From: Phialophora verrucosa
Taxonomy: Eukaryota; Ascomycota; Eurotiomycetes; Chaetothyriales; Herpotrichiellaceae
NCBI GenBank assembly: GCA_002099365.1
Contig: MSED01000009.1
Span: 310,001-374,000, forward strand
Direction: 5' to 3'
DNA length: 64,000 nt
Position 1 is the first letter of the stretch, and the number at the start of each line of letters is the position of its first letter. The translations under genes were made by a program, and so were the position numbers. The notes below the pieces were generated by a model, which did no database searches, was not told where the DNA came from, and worked only from the letters and a program-made list of their open reading frames with translations. Positions 22,301 to 33,000 of the stretch are shown piece after piece.

Positions 22301-25300
22301 TATGCTCATTGCTAAGGCGAAGGAAACTGTGGATCTACAGATGGGGAGATTGGTCGCGGCTACAAAGAAAGATGAGCCCGGAGCAACCTGGCTGGGCGCC
22401 GCAGGGCTCTGGCCGACGACCTCTAGAGGCGCCATGCTAGAGACTCTGCGGAGCACTAGCCACATACTGATGACGGCGTCCATGCGTACTGCGGTCACTA
22501 GTCTAGGTGTTACAATCACTCAACTGCAGCGTCTTCTCCGAATCCAAGACGCGTATCGGCGTGAGAAGACTCAACAGCTCGACGATGAACTCAAAAACCT
22601 TGGGCACACCAATTGGGACCCTGAGGAATATTCGGACTTGCTACTCCTAGAGATCGACACCAACATCTTGATACGACCCGTTCAGGCGGATGTGGCGTTT
22701 CAGATTATATCACCGGCATCAGGGTCAAATTCAGTCTTGCAGCTGAATATGGGGCAGGGGAAAACCTCGACTATTATACCCCTCGTCGCTTCCGTGCTGG
22801 CCAATGGAAGATCTCTTTGCAGAGTCGTTGTTCCAAAAGCCTTACTTCTGCAAACTGCACAGTTACTGCAATCAAGACTCGGTGGGCTGCTGGGGCGGGA
22901 ACTGCGCCATGTCCCTTTCTCTCGCCGCACGCCCTACACAGCCGACCACCTTAAAGCCTATGCAAAGATCCATGAATCGATACTGAAATGTTCAGGCGTG
23001 ATCATTGCACTACCGGAGCATCTCATGTCCTTTATGCTCTCGGGACAGCAGCGATTGCTCGACGGAAAGGTCGAGGAGGCTACCAGGATGATCAAAGTAC
23101 AGCGTTGGTTGTCCAGAATTAGTCGAGACGTGTTTGACGAGAGCGACTTCACCATGGCGGTGAAGACACAGCTCATCTATCCCTCCGGTCCGCAAGTTAC
23201 CGTTAACGGCGGCAACTACCGGTGGGAGACGATACAAACGGTGCTCAGATTAGTGTTTTCTCACCTTGATGTGCTGGAACGATCGTACGAGTCCAGCATT
23301 CAGGTCGTACGTCGTCAGACTGGAGGCTTCCCGTTCATCTACTTCCTCCGCACAGACGTGCAGCACGCTTTGATGCAACAAATCGTTGCAGACATATGCA
23401 GCGGGCGGCACTTGCTGAACATTGAAAACTTCTCTGCGCTGGAAAGACAAGCCATCAGAGCTTTCATCACAGAGGCCAATCCACAGAACGCCACGGTCAA
23501 ATGTGTCTCTGAAATACACAAGAACAGCCCCGCCGACGGTTACGTGATCTACCTTCTTCGCGGCCTCCTTGTCCATCGAATCCTAATTCTGACTCTGAGC
23601 AGGCGATGGAACGTTCAGTACGGTCTCCATCCGCTTCGAGACCCTGTTTCTGTGCCTTTCTTAGGCAAGGGGATTGCCTCTAACCTTGCAGAATGGGGCC
23701 ACGTTGATGTCTCGTTGCTGTTCACATGCCTTTCGTTTTACTACCAAGGATTGACGCCGGTACAATTGAAGCAAAGCCTGGAGCAAATCCTCAAGTCGGA
23801 CGACCCTGCCCGAGAGTACGAGCAATGGATACAGGGATCCGGCGGGCTCTCAGATCGACACCGTGACTGGACCTCGATCAACCTTGAAGACACAACGCAG
23901 CTGACGGAGATATGGAGCGCGGTTCGCTTTAACCTCACCGCCATCGATCATTTCCTGATCAATTTCGTCTTTCCCAAGCATGCCAAACAGTTTAAGGTGA
24001 AGTTGCAGGCCAGCGGATGGGATCTGCCCTTAACAGGCAACGGATCCAACTTAACAACCGGCTTCAGCGGGACCAATGATAATCGTCTTGTCTTGCCTCT
24101 CAATATCAAGCAAGATGACATGAAAGGGTTGGCACACACAAACGCCGAAGTTCTCTGCTATCTGTTACACGATCGAAACCGCGCATACGCCCTTGCAGGA
24201 TTCAGGGAAAAGTCGGGGGGACGAGCGGTCTACCGACGAATGTCGGAGCCGGATTTCTTGAGGAAGCTGCGCCACAAGGGTATCCGCGTACTGATTGATG
24301 CTGGCGCATTGATCCTGGAGATGACAAATTTCACCCTCGCGAAGATGTGGCTGGATATTGATATTGAAGCAAGTGCCGCTGTGTTCTTTGATGACAATAA
24401 CAAGCCTACCGTCCTTACGCGATCAGGACGAAGAACACCTCTTCTGGCGTCGCCATACGCCGAGGATTTGAGCACTTGCTTGGTCTACCTGGACGAATCT
24501 CATACTCGCGGCACAGATATGAAATTTCCTCCCAGCGCCCGAGGCGCAGTGACGCTCAGCCTCGGCCAGACCAAGGACCATACCGTACAAGCCGTCATGC
24601 GGCTTCGACAGTTGGCGACCACACAGTCCGTCACGTTCTTCGCCCCGCCCGAGGTGCACCAGTCCATCCTCGATTTCCGCAGCAAAGGTGACAGTTCGCA
24701 TCTCGACTCCAACGACGTTGTTCGTTGGCTGTTGGAGCAGACCTGCCAGGGGCTCGAGAACCTGCAGCCTTTGTTCTACGCACAAGGTGTGAATTATTGC
24801 CAGCGCATTCAAGCTGTGCAAAACAATCCTCAATACCTGTCCGATCCGGCCCAGCGCGATGCCTACCTTGGAGCACTCCAGGACCATGAGCAACAGTCAC
24901 TCAAGTCCTTGTATGAACCACGCACTGAGAAGAAGAAGAATCGCGTCAAGAATGAAAAGTTTGATGGTCGAATCGGGCTTCATATCAAAGAATTGGAACG
25001 ACGACGGAAGGCTTTCCAGGACACCGGTAGCGCAGTGCATGCATCTGCCCTGCAAGAAGTGGAGCAGGAGCGAGAAGTGGCCGTTGAAGCTGAGACCATT
25101 CGCGAGCGACAGAAGCCTGTCTACTTCCACCCCCTTATCTTTTCAGGGCTCGCCCAGTCCTTGAAGGAATTTGTGCTGAGCGGCACTCTGAGATTGGACG
25201 ACGGCGTCTGGGAGAGCGCCTTCTCTTACATGAAGCGAAGTGCCACCGGTCTCAAGTATTCTGTCGAACTCCCGCCCTCTCCGCAAGTTCTCGTTTCTGC

Positions 25301-26280
25301 GGAGTTCCGTCAAGCAGTCATCGTGCCTTCAGGTAAGGTCAATGACGACTTTCTGGTGAGAATAGCCCTCGCCCCTGACACCTCTCGATTTACTGACTGC
25401 CTTACAGCGTCCCGTTCAATGGCTACTATGGAGTACGACCACCGAAACAGCTATTCTCGTCAGCCCTGAGGAAGCAGAGGAGTTGATCCCCTTGTGTCGA
25501 GAAGCGCCGAAGCAGGTCGTGCATCTGCTGAGCTATGCCGCGCCCATCACCCAGAAGATGCTTCAGTTCAACAATCTTGACTATTACGCTGTTCCTACGC
25601 TTCCACTTGGCTGGTCGGCGCCGATGTGGCTGAGCATCCAAGTCGGCATCTTCGCTGGTAGGCTCTATTTTCCCTTTGAAGAGCTTGCACACATACGTGA
25701 TTTTCTCGGACTAGGAAACGATGACGCGAGCAACGTCCAGTCCGACTTGGCGATAGAAATAGCAGAAGAGAAGGCGGAGAGCTCAAGCAGCTCGGATGAG
25801 AACCAGACCGCGGGGCACGACGAACAGCAGATCCTACCGGATGACAAGATGATTACGAAGGAGGCACGTGCTGCAAAATTGAAGGCTACCAGAATGCTGA
25901 CCTTCCTCCATGCCTGGCTGGGGACTAGGGGCAGAGGACAAGATTTCACCCATACGCCTATGGGCTACATTTGCGCTCGGAAAGCATTGACGGAAGACCA
26001 TCCCTTTTTCCGGTCAGTCGACGATGACGAGGCTCGACGAGGCAGAGTGCTCCATCCTACGTCGGGAGACGCTTCAGCTCTAGCAGACGTGGATGTCGAG
26101 AAAGACGAGGACAATCAATCTGACATTGACGAGGAAGAGCTAGATGCTCGTCATAGATTAACTGAGGAAGAGTTGAGGCTCTCTACTGAATCAGCTGCGA
26201 ATGGTCAAGAGAGCGAAGATGATGATGGAGAAGAGGATAGCGAAGAGAGTGAGAGTGTCAGTTCTGACTGCAAAGGCTGA
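16343..26280 (+). CDS. Giant DUF6606-DUF3638-DUF3645 protein with an SF2-helicase-like ATPase core
   Basis: The exons are 16343-16686, 16739-25355 and 25408-26280, with two 52-bp introns; they give 3277 residues in one frame. The N-terminus (FLRAVANHIVLPPDLPGG, then VLFEAFEVSAQ) fits DUF6606. The region around residues 2100-2300 fits DUF3638: a Walker A motif MGQGKTSTI near 2118 is followed by VVVPKALLLQTAQLL and a DESD Walker B-like motif near 2248. A later block near 2699-2735 reads LDESHTRGTD and then TKDHTVQAVMRLRQL, which look like helicase motifs V and VI. The C-terminal 120 residues are acidic and low in complexity. Such proteins are widespread and poorly characterised in fungi. An ATP-driven remodelling or nucleic-acid role is inference from the motifs. 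The start ATG at 16343 is preceded by a leader of uncertain length. Confidence 0.93.
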
Positions 26281-27054
26281 TGTGTGTCTGGAACAATGGC
26301 GGTTGATCGGAAGGAGGAACAACACTCGAACAGTTCAAAGTCTACTGGTTGAGACTGAGGTTGTCAATGTAAGGTGTCGGCAAGGACCCATTGCCTTTTG
26401 CTTATGGAGAGCAACCGCGTAGAGGATTGACCGAGGCGGATATGGTCAGAATTAGCATTGAATTGGAATTGGACAAACAGAGAGCGGATAGACGGTAGGA
26501 GATAGAGGATAGAACAGGTCCCAATCGGTGCCTGAACAAGCAAGTGTAAGCTGTAGGCACACATGAAAGACTCTGAAGAATTGATACTTGCGTCTTCATG
26601 ATCGGGTTGGTCATTCGTAGGGAGGTAGGTTAAAGAGGAGGGAGGAGGAAGAGAGGGAGGAGGAAGAGAGGGAGGAGGAAGAGAGGGAGGAGGAAGAGAG
26701 GGAGGAGGAAGAGAGGGAGGAAGAGAGGGAGGAGGAAGAGAGTGAGGAGGAAGAGAGGGAGGAGGAAGAGAGGGAGGAGGAAGAGAGTGAGGAGGAAGAG
26801 AGGGAGGAGGAAAGCAAGCACGATAACAGATATGATGCCAGAGTACTAATATTACTGGAGCACCTATCTTGATCTCATCCTTGATACTTTTATCCTCTTC
26901 CTTCTTTTCTTCCTCGATGTCGCCGGTTTTGTATGTGTACGCTGTGGTGTGTAACAGCAAATACAGAAATGCCCACGCCCGAGTCAACCGTCCAGTTCGA
27001 TCGCGAATCGTTGTCTTTCGCCCATCACATTGCAACATATCATCTCACATCATC
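26281..27054. other. Convergent intergenic region with a purine minisatellite
   Basis: This 774-bp gap lies between the 3' ends of the giant gene and the beta-lactamase-fold gene. A 675-nt open frame on the minus strand (26364-27038) exists only because the minisatellite repeats in multiples of three. It encodes Leu-Pro-Pro-Ser-type repeats and I do not accept it as a gene. Confidence 0.7.
26634..26813. repeat. Minisatellite, about 12 units of a 15-nt purine motif
   Basis: The unit is GGGAGGAGGAAGAGA. One unit is shortened by 3 nt and two carry GTGAGG in place of GGGAGG. The plus strand is almost pure purine for about 180 bases. All changes keep a length divisible by three. Confidence 0.95.
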
Positions 27055-29094
27055 TCACATTGGTCCTAGTCCCCACCGATGGCTCGGCACCCTGTCCTCC
27101 TGGGCAAGGAACTTCAAACCCCCCTCTACCTTCCCTTTTCCGTCGTCACCAGTGCGCACCCTCGTCAAAGTCACCCGGAACGCAGACAACTCGACGCGCC
27201 CGAACCGCCCCGTCGCGCTCTCCCTGTCCCCGTCCTTGTCCCAGAACACGACCTCGTTCAGTGGTCTTCCCGCATACATCATGATGTCGACGTCGGCGAG
27301 GCAGAAATCATCCCAGACGCCTGAGCCCGAGTCCGGGTCCGAGTCCAGGGGCTTGTCGAGCGTGACGATGATGCGCCATAGTTCGCCCTTGGCATCGCCC
27401 TTGCCCACGCCCGAGCCCGAGTCTTGGTTCTCCGCCTGGTACTTGTTCGCTTCTCCTTCCGCTTCCCGAGACAGGAATGTGGGGATGAGTTGAGCGTGGA
27501 ACGGCTTATCCGACGGGAACTTGAACTGAACGGGGATCACAGCGAGCATGTCCGTAGCGTTGGAGATCCAGCGGGTGATTTCGAGCCCGTGGTCGGGGCC
27601 GTACGCTAAGGTGAGGGAGGAGTTTAGGGTTGTCGTCGCAGCCCCTGCGTCAATTTCGGCGCGAGATCTGCTGAAATCGGAGGAAGACTCAAAAGCAAAG
27701 TCCCCGATATAGGTATCTGCGACCTGTCTCGCCGCGAGTCTGTCCGCCGCGCGGATCAACGGCACGGTGACCATCTCGAGCAGATCGTTCAGAAACTCCC
27801 CATCCCCGGCCGTGAAGATGGTGATGCCCAGATCGAATTCGGGGACTAGCGCGATGACCGTCCTATACCCCGGGAGTCCGCCACCCTTTGTGAAGAAGGT
27901 GACGGACCGCGATCCGCCTCTGCCGAGGATCTTGTCAGTCCGGAATGTCTCCCACGGCATGCCGTACGAGCTGCCGGAGCCACCACCCGACGCGTCAGGC
28001 ATCCAGTTCATCTTCGCGGCCCCAATGTCCATGTACTCTCTCAGCACGTGGCGGAGGAAGATCGACATGTCGCCCGCCGAGCAGTACAGGCCGCCGGTCG
28101 GGTTCTGGACCCCCTCGTCCACGTCCCAGTACCAGGCGATGCCGTGCGGGAGGACGGCGACGCTGTCGGGCGGCTTGGCAAAGGACGTCTCGGCCATGCC
28201 GAGCGGGCGGAGGATCGATGCCGTGATGGCCTCTTCGTACGCCATGCCCGTCACGTTCGCGATGACCAGGCCGAGCAGTTCGAACGCGATGTTGCTGTAC
28301 GTCGATTTGCGGTTGGGGGCGAACAACGCGTCCCGGTGCCGGAGGTGGGCCAGCAACTCGTGCGCCGTGCATGGCTTGTTGGAGTGCGTGTAGGAATTGC
28401 ATTTGGGGAGGTTGGTCCACTCGGGCGCCGAGGCCGGCACGGGCGGGAGGCCAAACGCCGTGGGATCGTCCGGGGAGGTTGCCAAGTCTCCTTGCGCCCA
28501 GTCTCTCGGCAGGCCGGAGAGTTGGCTGGCCAGCGAGCGGAGCGTGATGTCCGACCAGACTATCGATTCGGAGCCTGAGGTCGAGGACGAGGAGTACGAG
28601 TTTGAGTTCGAGGACGGGTCCGACTGGAAAGAGACATACTTATCCACACTGTCGTCGAGGGACAGCTTGCCCTGGCCATGAAGCTGCAAGACGCCCAGCA
28701 CGGTAAACACCTTTGTGATGCTTGCGATGCGGTACCGGCTCGACGAGTCGACCTCGTCGGCGCCCGGTCTCGTCTCGTTCTTGACCCGGGCCGTATGGAA
28801 CGTCGACCACAACGTCCTAGCCGAGGAAGTCACCTCGACGGAATACGACGACGTGTTGAGCGCGGTGTTACTGCCATTCTTCCTCGTGAGCGCGGACAGC
28901 GAGGCCTCGATCTGGCTGAACGTCTCCCATACCTCGGACGAGTGTTGGTCGTAGGTCGGGGGTGGGTAGAATGGAGAGTATGACGAGCATGTCGCTTGTA
29001 CGACGGGGGCGACGATTGAGAGAGTCGACAAGATTATGATGAGGAGGGCAAGGGGATGAAATGGTTTGTGGATGGGGACCATGGTGGTCATCAT
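27055..29094 (-). CDS. Secreted beta-lactamase-related serine hydrolase (class C / esterase fold)
   Basis: A single exon encodes 679 residues. The N-terminus has a hydrophobic stretch (LALLIIILSTLSIVAPVV, residues 15-32) typical of a signal peptide, with N-glycosylation sites after it. The catalytic S-x-x-K motif is SITK at 125-128 and the Y-x-N motif is YSN near 262, followed by IAFELLGLV. This matches the serine beta-lactamase/penicillin-binding fold, which in fungi mostly contains esterases, peptidases and lactonases of unknown substrate rather than antibiotic-degrading enzymes. A C-terminal beta-rich region after about residue 440 is usual in this eukaryotic branch. The reverse strand is also open over 208 codons, a composition effect of this GC-rich gene. 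An extracellular location is inferred from the signal peptide. Confidence 0.9.
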   Translation of the reverse strand: MMTTMVPIHKPFHPLALLIIILSTLSIVAPVVQATCSSYSPFYPPPTYDQHSSEVWETFSQIEASLSALTRKNGSNTALNTSSYSVEVTSSARTLWSTFHTARVKNETRPGADEVDSSSRYRIASITKVFTVLGVLQLHGQGKLSLDDSVDKYVSFQSDPSSNSNSYSSSSTSGSESIVWSDITLRSLASQLSGLPRDWAQGDLATSPDDPTAFGLPPVPASAPEWTNLPKCNSYTHSNKPCTAHELLAHLRHRDALFAPNRKSTYSNIAFELLGLVIANVTGMAYEEAITASILRPLGMAETSFAKPPDSVAVLPHGIAWYWDVDEGVQNPTGGLYCSAGDMSIFLRHVLREYMDIGAAKMNWMPDASGGGSGSSYGMPWETFRTDKILGRGGSRSVTFFTKGGGLPGYRTVIALVPEFDLGITIFTAGDGEFLNDLLEMVTVPLIRAADRLAARQVADTYIGDFAFESSSDFSRSRAEIDAGAATTTLNSSLTLAYGPDHGLEITRWISNATDMLAVIPVQFKFPSDKPFHAQLIPTFLSREAEGEANKYQAENQDSGSGVGKGDAKGELWRIIVTLDKPLDSDPDSGSGVWDDFCLADVDIMMYAGRPLNEVVFWDKDGDRESATGRFGRVELSAFRVTLTRVRTGDDGKGKVEGGLKFLAQEDRVPSHRWGLGPM

Positions 29095-30079
29095 TTGATA
29101 GTGCTTGAATTGTTAAAGTCCGCGTTGACGTCCAGCAACAGCGGAGAGACGTCGGCGTGTCTGAGTCAGAGCAGTGCGATCGAGTTGGCGATCATGCTAT
29201 AAATCAATATATCCACGTTCGCAGCGTCGTCATTCAGAAGAAGATGTGTCCATTCTTCATACTCCGTACAGTGCTGCGTAGCCAAGTCAGATCCTCAGTA
29301 CTGTGCAGGCTCCGTACAGTTGATGGTGGAGGCTAGCTCGCTATGTAGCTAGGCAACAGCTTTTTGGCCAACCACCGCTGGGAACTTATGATGTGACGTG
29401 TCGTAACGGCAGAGAACTCTGGTCTCTCATCGACGGCCGAAAATATAGCGATATATGACTGACCTATAACTGAGATGGGCTTGGAAAGGACTGTGCATGA
29501 CCGACTGGGTGTTGAGCTCGACTCGAATATTGCGGGGAGCTCTTCTCCCCACTAAAGGCTGGGCAGCGAAGGATACGAGTACGTCCAACAGTGAGCCGAC
29601 TAACACGACACCGTATCCAAGGTATGGTCAGAGTTTGAGGTTCAGCAGGTGTGGCTAATGTCGCCGTCACTTTCATCATTATTTACCCTCGCTATGCTAC
29701 TGTATGTCCGTGACGCCGTCCCAATCCGACGCTATAAGAAAGAAATGTCCACAACAGCGTATGTGAAAAGCAACTGAACATGGGGGGTATATTGGTCCTT
29801 CGCCTTTCCCAGGACATTTCGAATGAGTGAACGAGATTAGACTTTTCAGTGCCTGTATGTAACATTGCTGCCAGCTTCACATCCGGTTAGTCTGTCCTCC
29901 AGCTTGTACTCCTCCTCACATCTTCAACCAGCATGTCTATACAAAAGCCCATGTATTAAAATTTGTGTGGCAGAGAAACGCAAAACGATCGACAGTGGGT
30001 ATCATTATGTGGCATGACAAAATGCAATCTTTCACAACACTCCACTCTGACAAATTGCCTCCGAGTGCAAAGAAAATGT
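29095..30079. other. Intergenic, no gene seen
   Basis: This 985-bp region is the promoter side of the serine hydrolase gene and the 3' flank of the coiled-coil gene. It contains two copies of CTCCGTACAGT or close variants (29262-29272 and 29310-29320). No coding frame is convincing. Confidence 0.55.
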
Positions 30080-33000
30080 TCATTCAGTGATTGGCTTCGC
30101 TTCTTCGACGGGCCCTGTATCCTCGTCGAGAGGTGAGGCATCGTCGTCCACATCGTCGGTCAAGTCGAAGCTGGGCTGGTTCTTAACCTGAGTCGGTGTC
30201 TGAGGCGGTTCAATGTCCCGCTGCGATGCCGAGCTTTCGGGCCGTTTTTCTGCCTGTTTGCTTGACAGAGCTCGAGGTTTTGAATTGTACGCCCTCAGGG
30301 GCCGAGCTTCAGGTCCGCCACTTTTGCGAGCTTGCGCGGCCGCTGCGGCGAGAGGTCTCATGGTTGGGGGAGCTTGGAGGGGCGGGTCGCCTGAGGTTGG
30401 TGTCTTCTGGCTCGTTGCAGGTGGAGTGATCATACCGGACAAGAAACTTGCCGGGCTTCCAACGGTCGATTTGGATGGCGTCTGATTGCCGATGTTTGTC
30501 GCTAGATCAGAGAGTGCCCCAATCGACGTGTCACGAGCTTTTCGCCAATTCCCCCACGCCGCTGCAGCGGCCATGGGCAGTGCACGAGGAGATTGGGCGT
30601 AGCTTGACAAGCTGGAAATGGAAGGAAAGGAGCTGGTCAAGCCACCTCCCGCAGCGCGCTCTTTAAGCTGTTGCTCCATCTGCAGATTCGCACGCAGCCT
30701 AATCGCGGCGTCTCTTACAGTGTCGCGGTCGAAGTCAGGCTTGGAGAGGGCGGTAGTGATTTCGTCGAGATCATCCACGCGGACGCTGAGCAGCTCACGC
30801 AGCCAGCTGATCTCCGTGTCGCGCTCCTTGAGCTTGGCAGGAGCGTCCTTGTCAGCTGCAGCAAGCTCTGCTTCGAGTTGCTCGATCTTCTGCTCACGAT
30901 TTTGCAATTGATCTTGCAAGACCATGATGGATTCTCGAAGCGCTTGCGGTGAGATCTTTTCCGGGACTTCACTTCCCCTCGCGTATGACATGGACGCGGT
31001 TGCTGCGCGTTGGGGTGGCGACGCTACGACGGAGGAGGCGGGTGTGGGGAGATTGACGCCCTTGGCGGTGGCAGCTTCCACAGCAGCTCGAGCAGCCGAC
31101 TTCGTAATCGCCAATCGATCCTCGAGATCTGTGACCTTGTTTTCCAGATGTTTGATCTTGTCATCACCCAGGTTCAACCTCTCGTTGAATTGGTGCTCGA
31201 GCCTGGTCCGAGTATCAGAAGAGTCATCCAACTCTCGCGCGTGGCGATCACGTAGTTCATCAAGTATCTTCTCATGAGCCCGGTGTTGTTCTCCTAGAGC
31301 AGCTTCCATCCTCTCATCCGCTTCTCGAAGAGCCTTTTGATGTGCCTCGAGAGCCTCGGCTAGAAGCGAATCGTGCTTGACCTTCTGCTCTTCGAGACCC
31401 AGCTCGGCATGGTCCAGACGCCCTTGTAGTCGCGTGATTTGCGCATCAGAATCGGCGCGCACGCTTTGGAGTTGAGTCAGGGCACTTTCCAGCTCAGCCT
31501 GCAGTTTGAGAGTGGACGTTGCAAGCTCGGCGTCCTTGCTGTTCTTCGTATGGGCCAATTCCCGATCGAGATTGAACGCTTTCGTATCCAGCGCTCTGTT
31601 CTCTTCTCGCAGGGAAGCTACCAGCTCATTCAGTCTCAAGATATCCGACTGAGCCTGCTCCAAAACATTCTTGAGGTGGAGATTTGCCTTGTGCTCCTTA
31701 TCCAAAACGCCCAGCTCCACTTCCGCCTTTTCGCGGTGGCGCCGCTCCTGCTCGAGTGCATCTTGAGCGATGGCAATTCTGCTCTGCAGACTATGCTCTT
31801 TGTTCCGCCAGTCGTCCTGTTCAGCATGCATGTCTTGGATGACTTGTGTCATTTGCGATTGGACGCGCTCAATCTTGGCTCGAAGGCCTTCGCGAGACTG
31901 TGTTTGCTCTTGAAGTTGCTGGTGGAGTTCGCGCAGAGTCCGTTTGAGATCTTGGTTGTTCGCACGCTCGTGGCGGATGTCCTCTCGCCACTGGTCACTC
32001 GATACGCGGTATTCTTCGAGGGTGTGTTCGAGCGCTGTATTCTTGAGGGTCAATCCTTCCAGGTCACGCTCGAGATTCTTATATGACTCCTTCTCTTCCA
32101 CAAAAGCCGTCAACGTGTTCTGAGCTTCCTCCGAGGACTCGCGATATTGAGCAGCTTCTTCCTCGGCAATGCGAAGTCGCAGTTTGAGCTCGTTGATGCC
32201 CTCTTCTGCCTTGCGCCGGAGACGAGCTTCTTCTGCAGCATGCTCTTGCGAGATCTTCAGCATACTTTCCAAGCCATCGATTTGGGGCTTCAGTTTCAAC
32301 TCCGCCGTGTCGTGATCTTCACGAACTCTTGACCCTCGGAGTCGAGGATGGTGAGAGATGACATCTTCCATGATCGTCTTTAGCTCAGTTTGTGTATTCT
32401 GGGAGCCACCTTGTTGCGCTAGTTGTCTCATCTCCTGCAAGACACTGTTGACCTCGGTCATGTTGATGGTCGGTTGAGGCTGAGGAGGTGGTTGGTATGT
32501 GGCCATGGCTTCGGCAACGGCGGCACGGATCAGGTCATGTTTTCGCTCCCCTCTACGCGCCATCGGTGACCGCGCTCTATAAGATGAGAACCCTTCAAAC
32601 GCATCATAATCGTCCTCGTCGTCTGCATCGGACTCTTTTTGCTCTGTCGACATGCTGCGACGGTCCCTCTTCGGCTTCGGCTGCGTAGCGATCAACGTCA
32701 AAGAGTTTTGGATGGTCTCCAGAGCGCGCTCGAGAGGGCCAAGACGATTTTCAAGGATGCCATCAACCAGGTCATTGACGTGGCCGTCGAAGAATTGTGA
32801 TCGAAGCTGGAATTTGGCTGCCTCGGGCGCAGGCAAGGCATCGCCCCAGTCACTCACATCATCTCTGCCCGAGTTCAACTTGTGAACACCAATACCGAGC
32901 CCGTAGGATGGCGGATACGAGGTGTCGCCCTGAGCAGATTTGTTGTCGTGCATTCTGCGGGGGCTGGGGCTTGGAGCGTCGCTTCGGAAAATGCCTCCCA

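Noticed and set aside
26364..27038. 225-codon minus-strand frame with Leu-Pro-Ser repeats
   Set aside because: It is produced by the 15-nt minisatellite, which has no stop in several frames; flanking parts have no domain or splice support.
27767..28393. 208-codon frame antisense to the serine hydrolase gene
   Set aside because: Shadow of a GC-rich coding region; the minus-strand frame has signal peptide and catalytic motifs.
27055..29094. Antibiotic-resistance beta-lactamase
   Set aside because: The fold and S-x-x-K/Y-x-N motifs are shared with fungal esterases and peptidases; nothing indicates beta-lactam hydrolysis.
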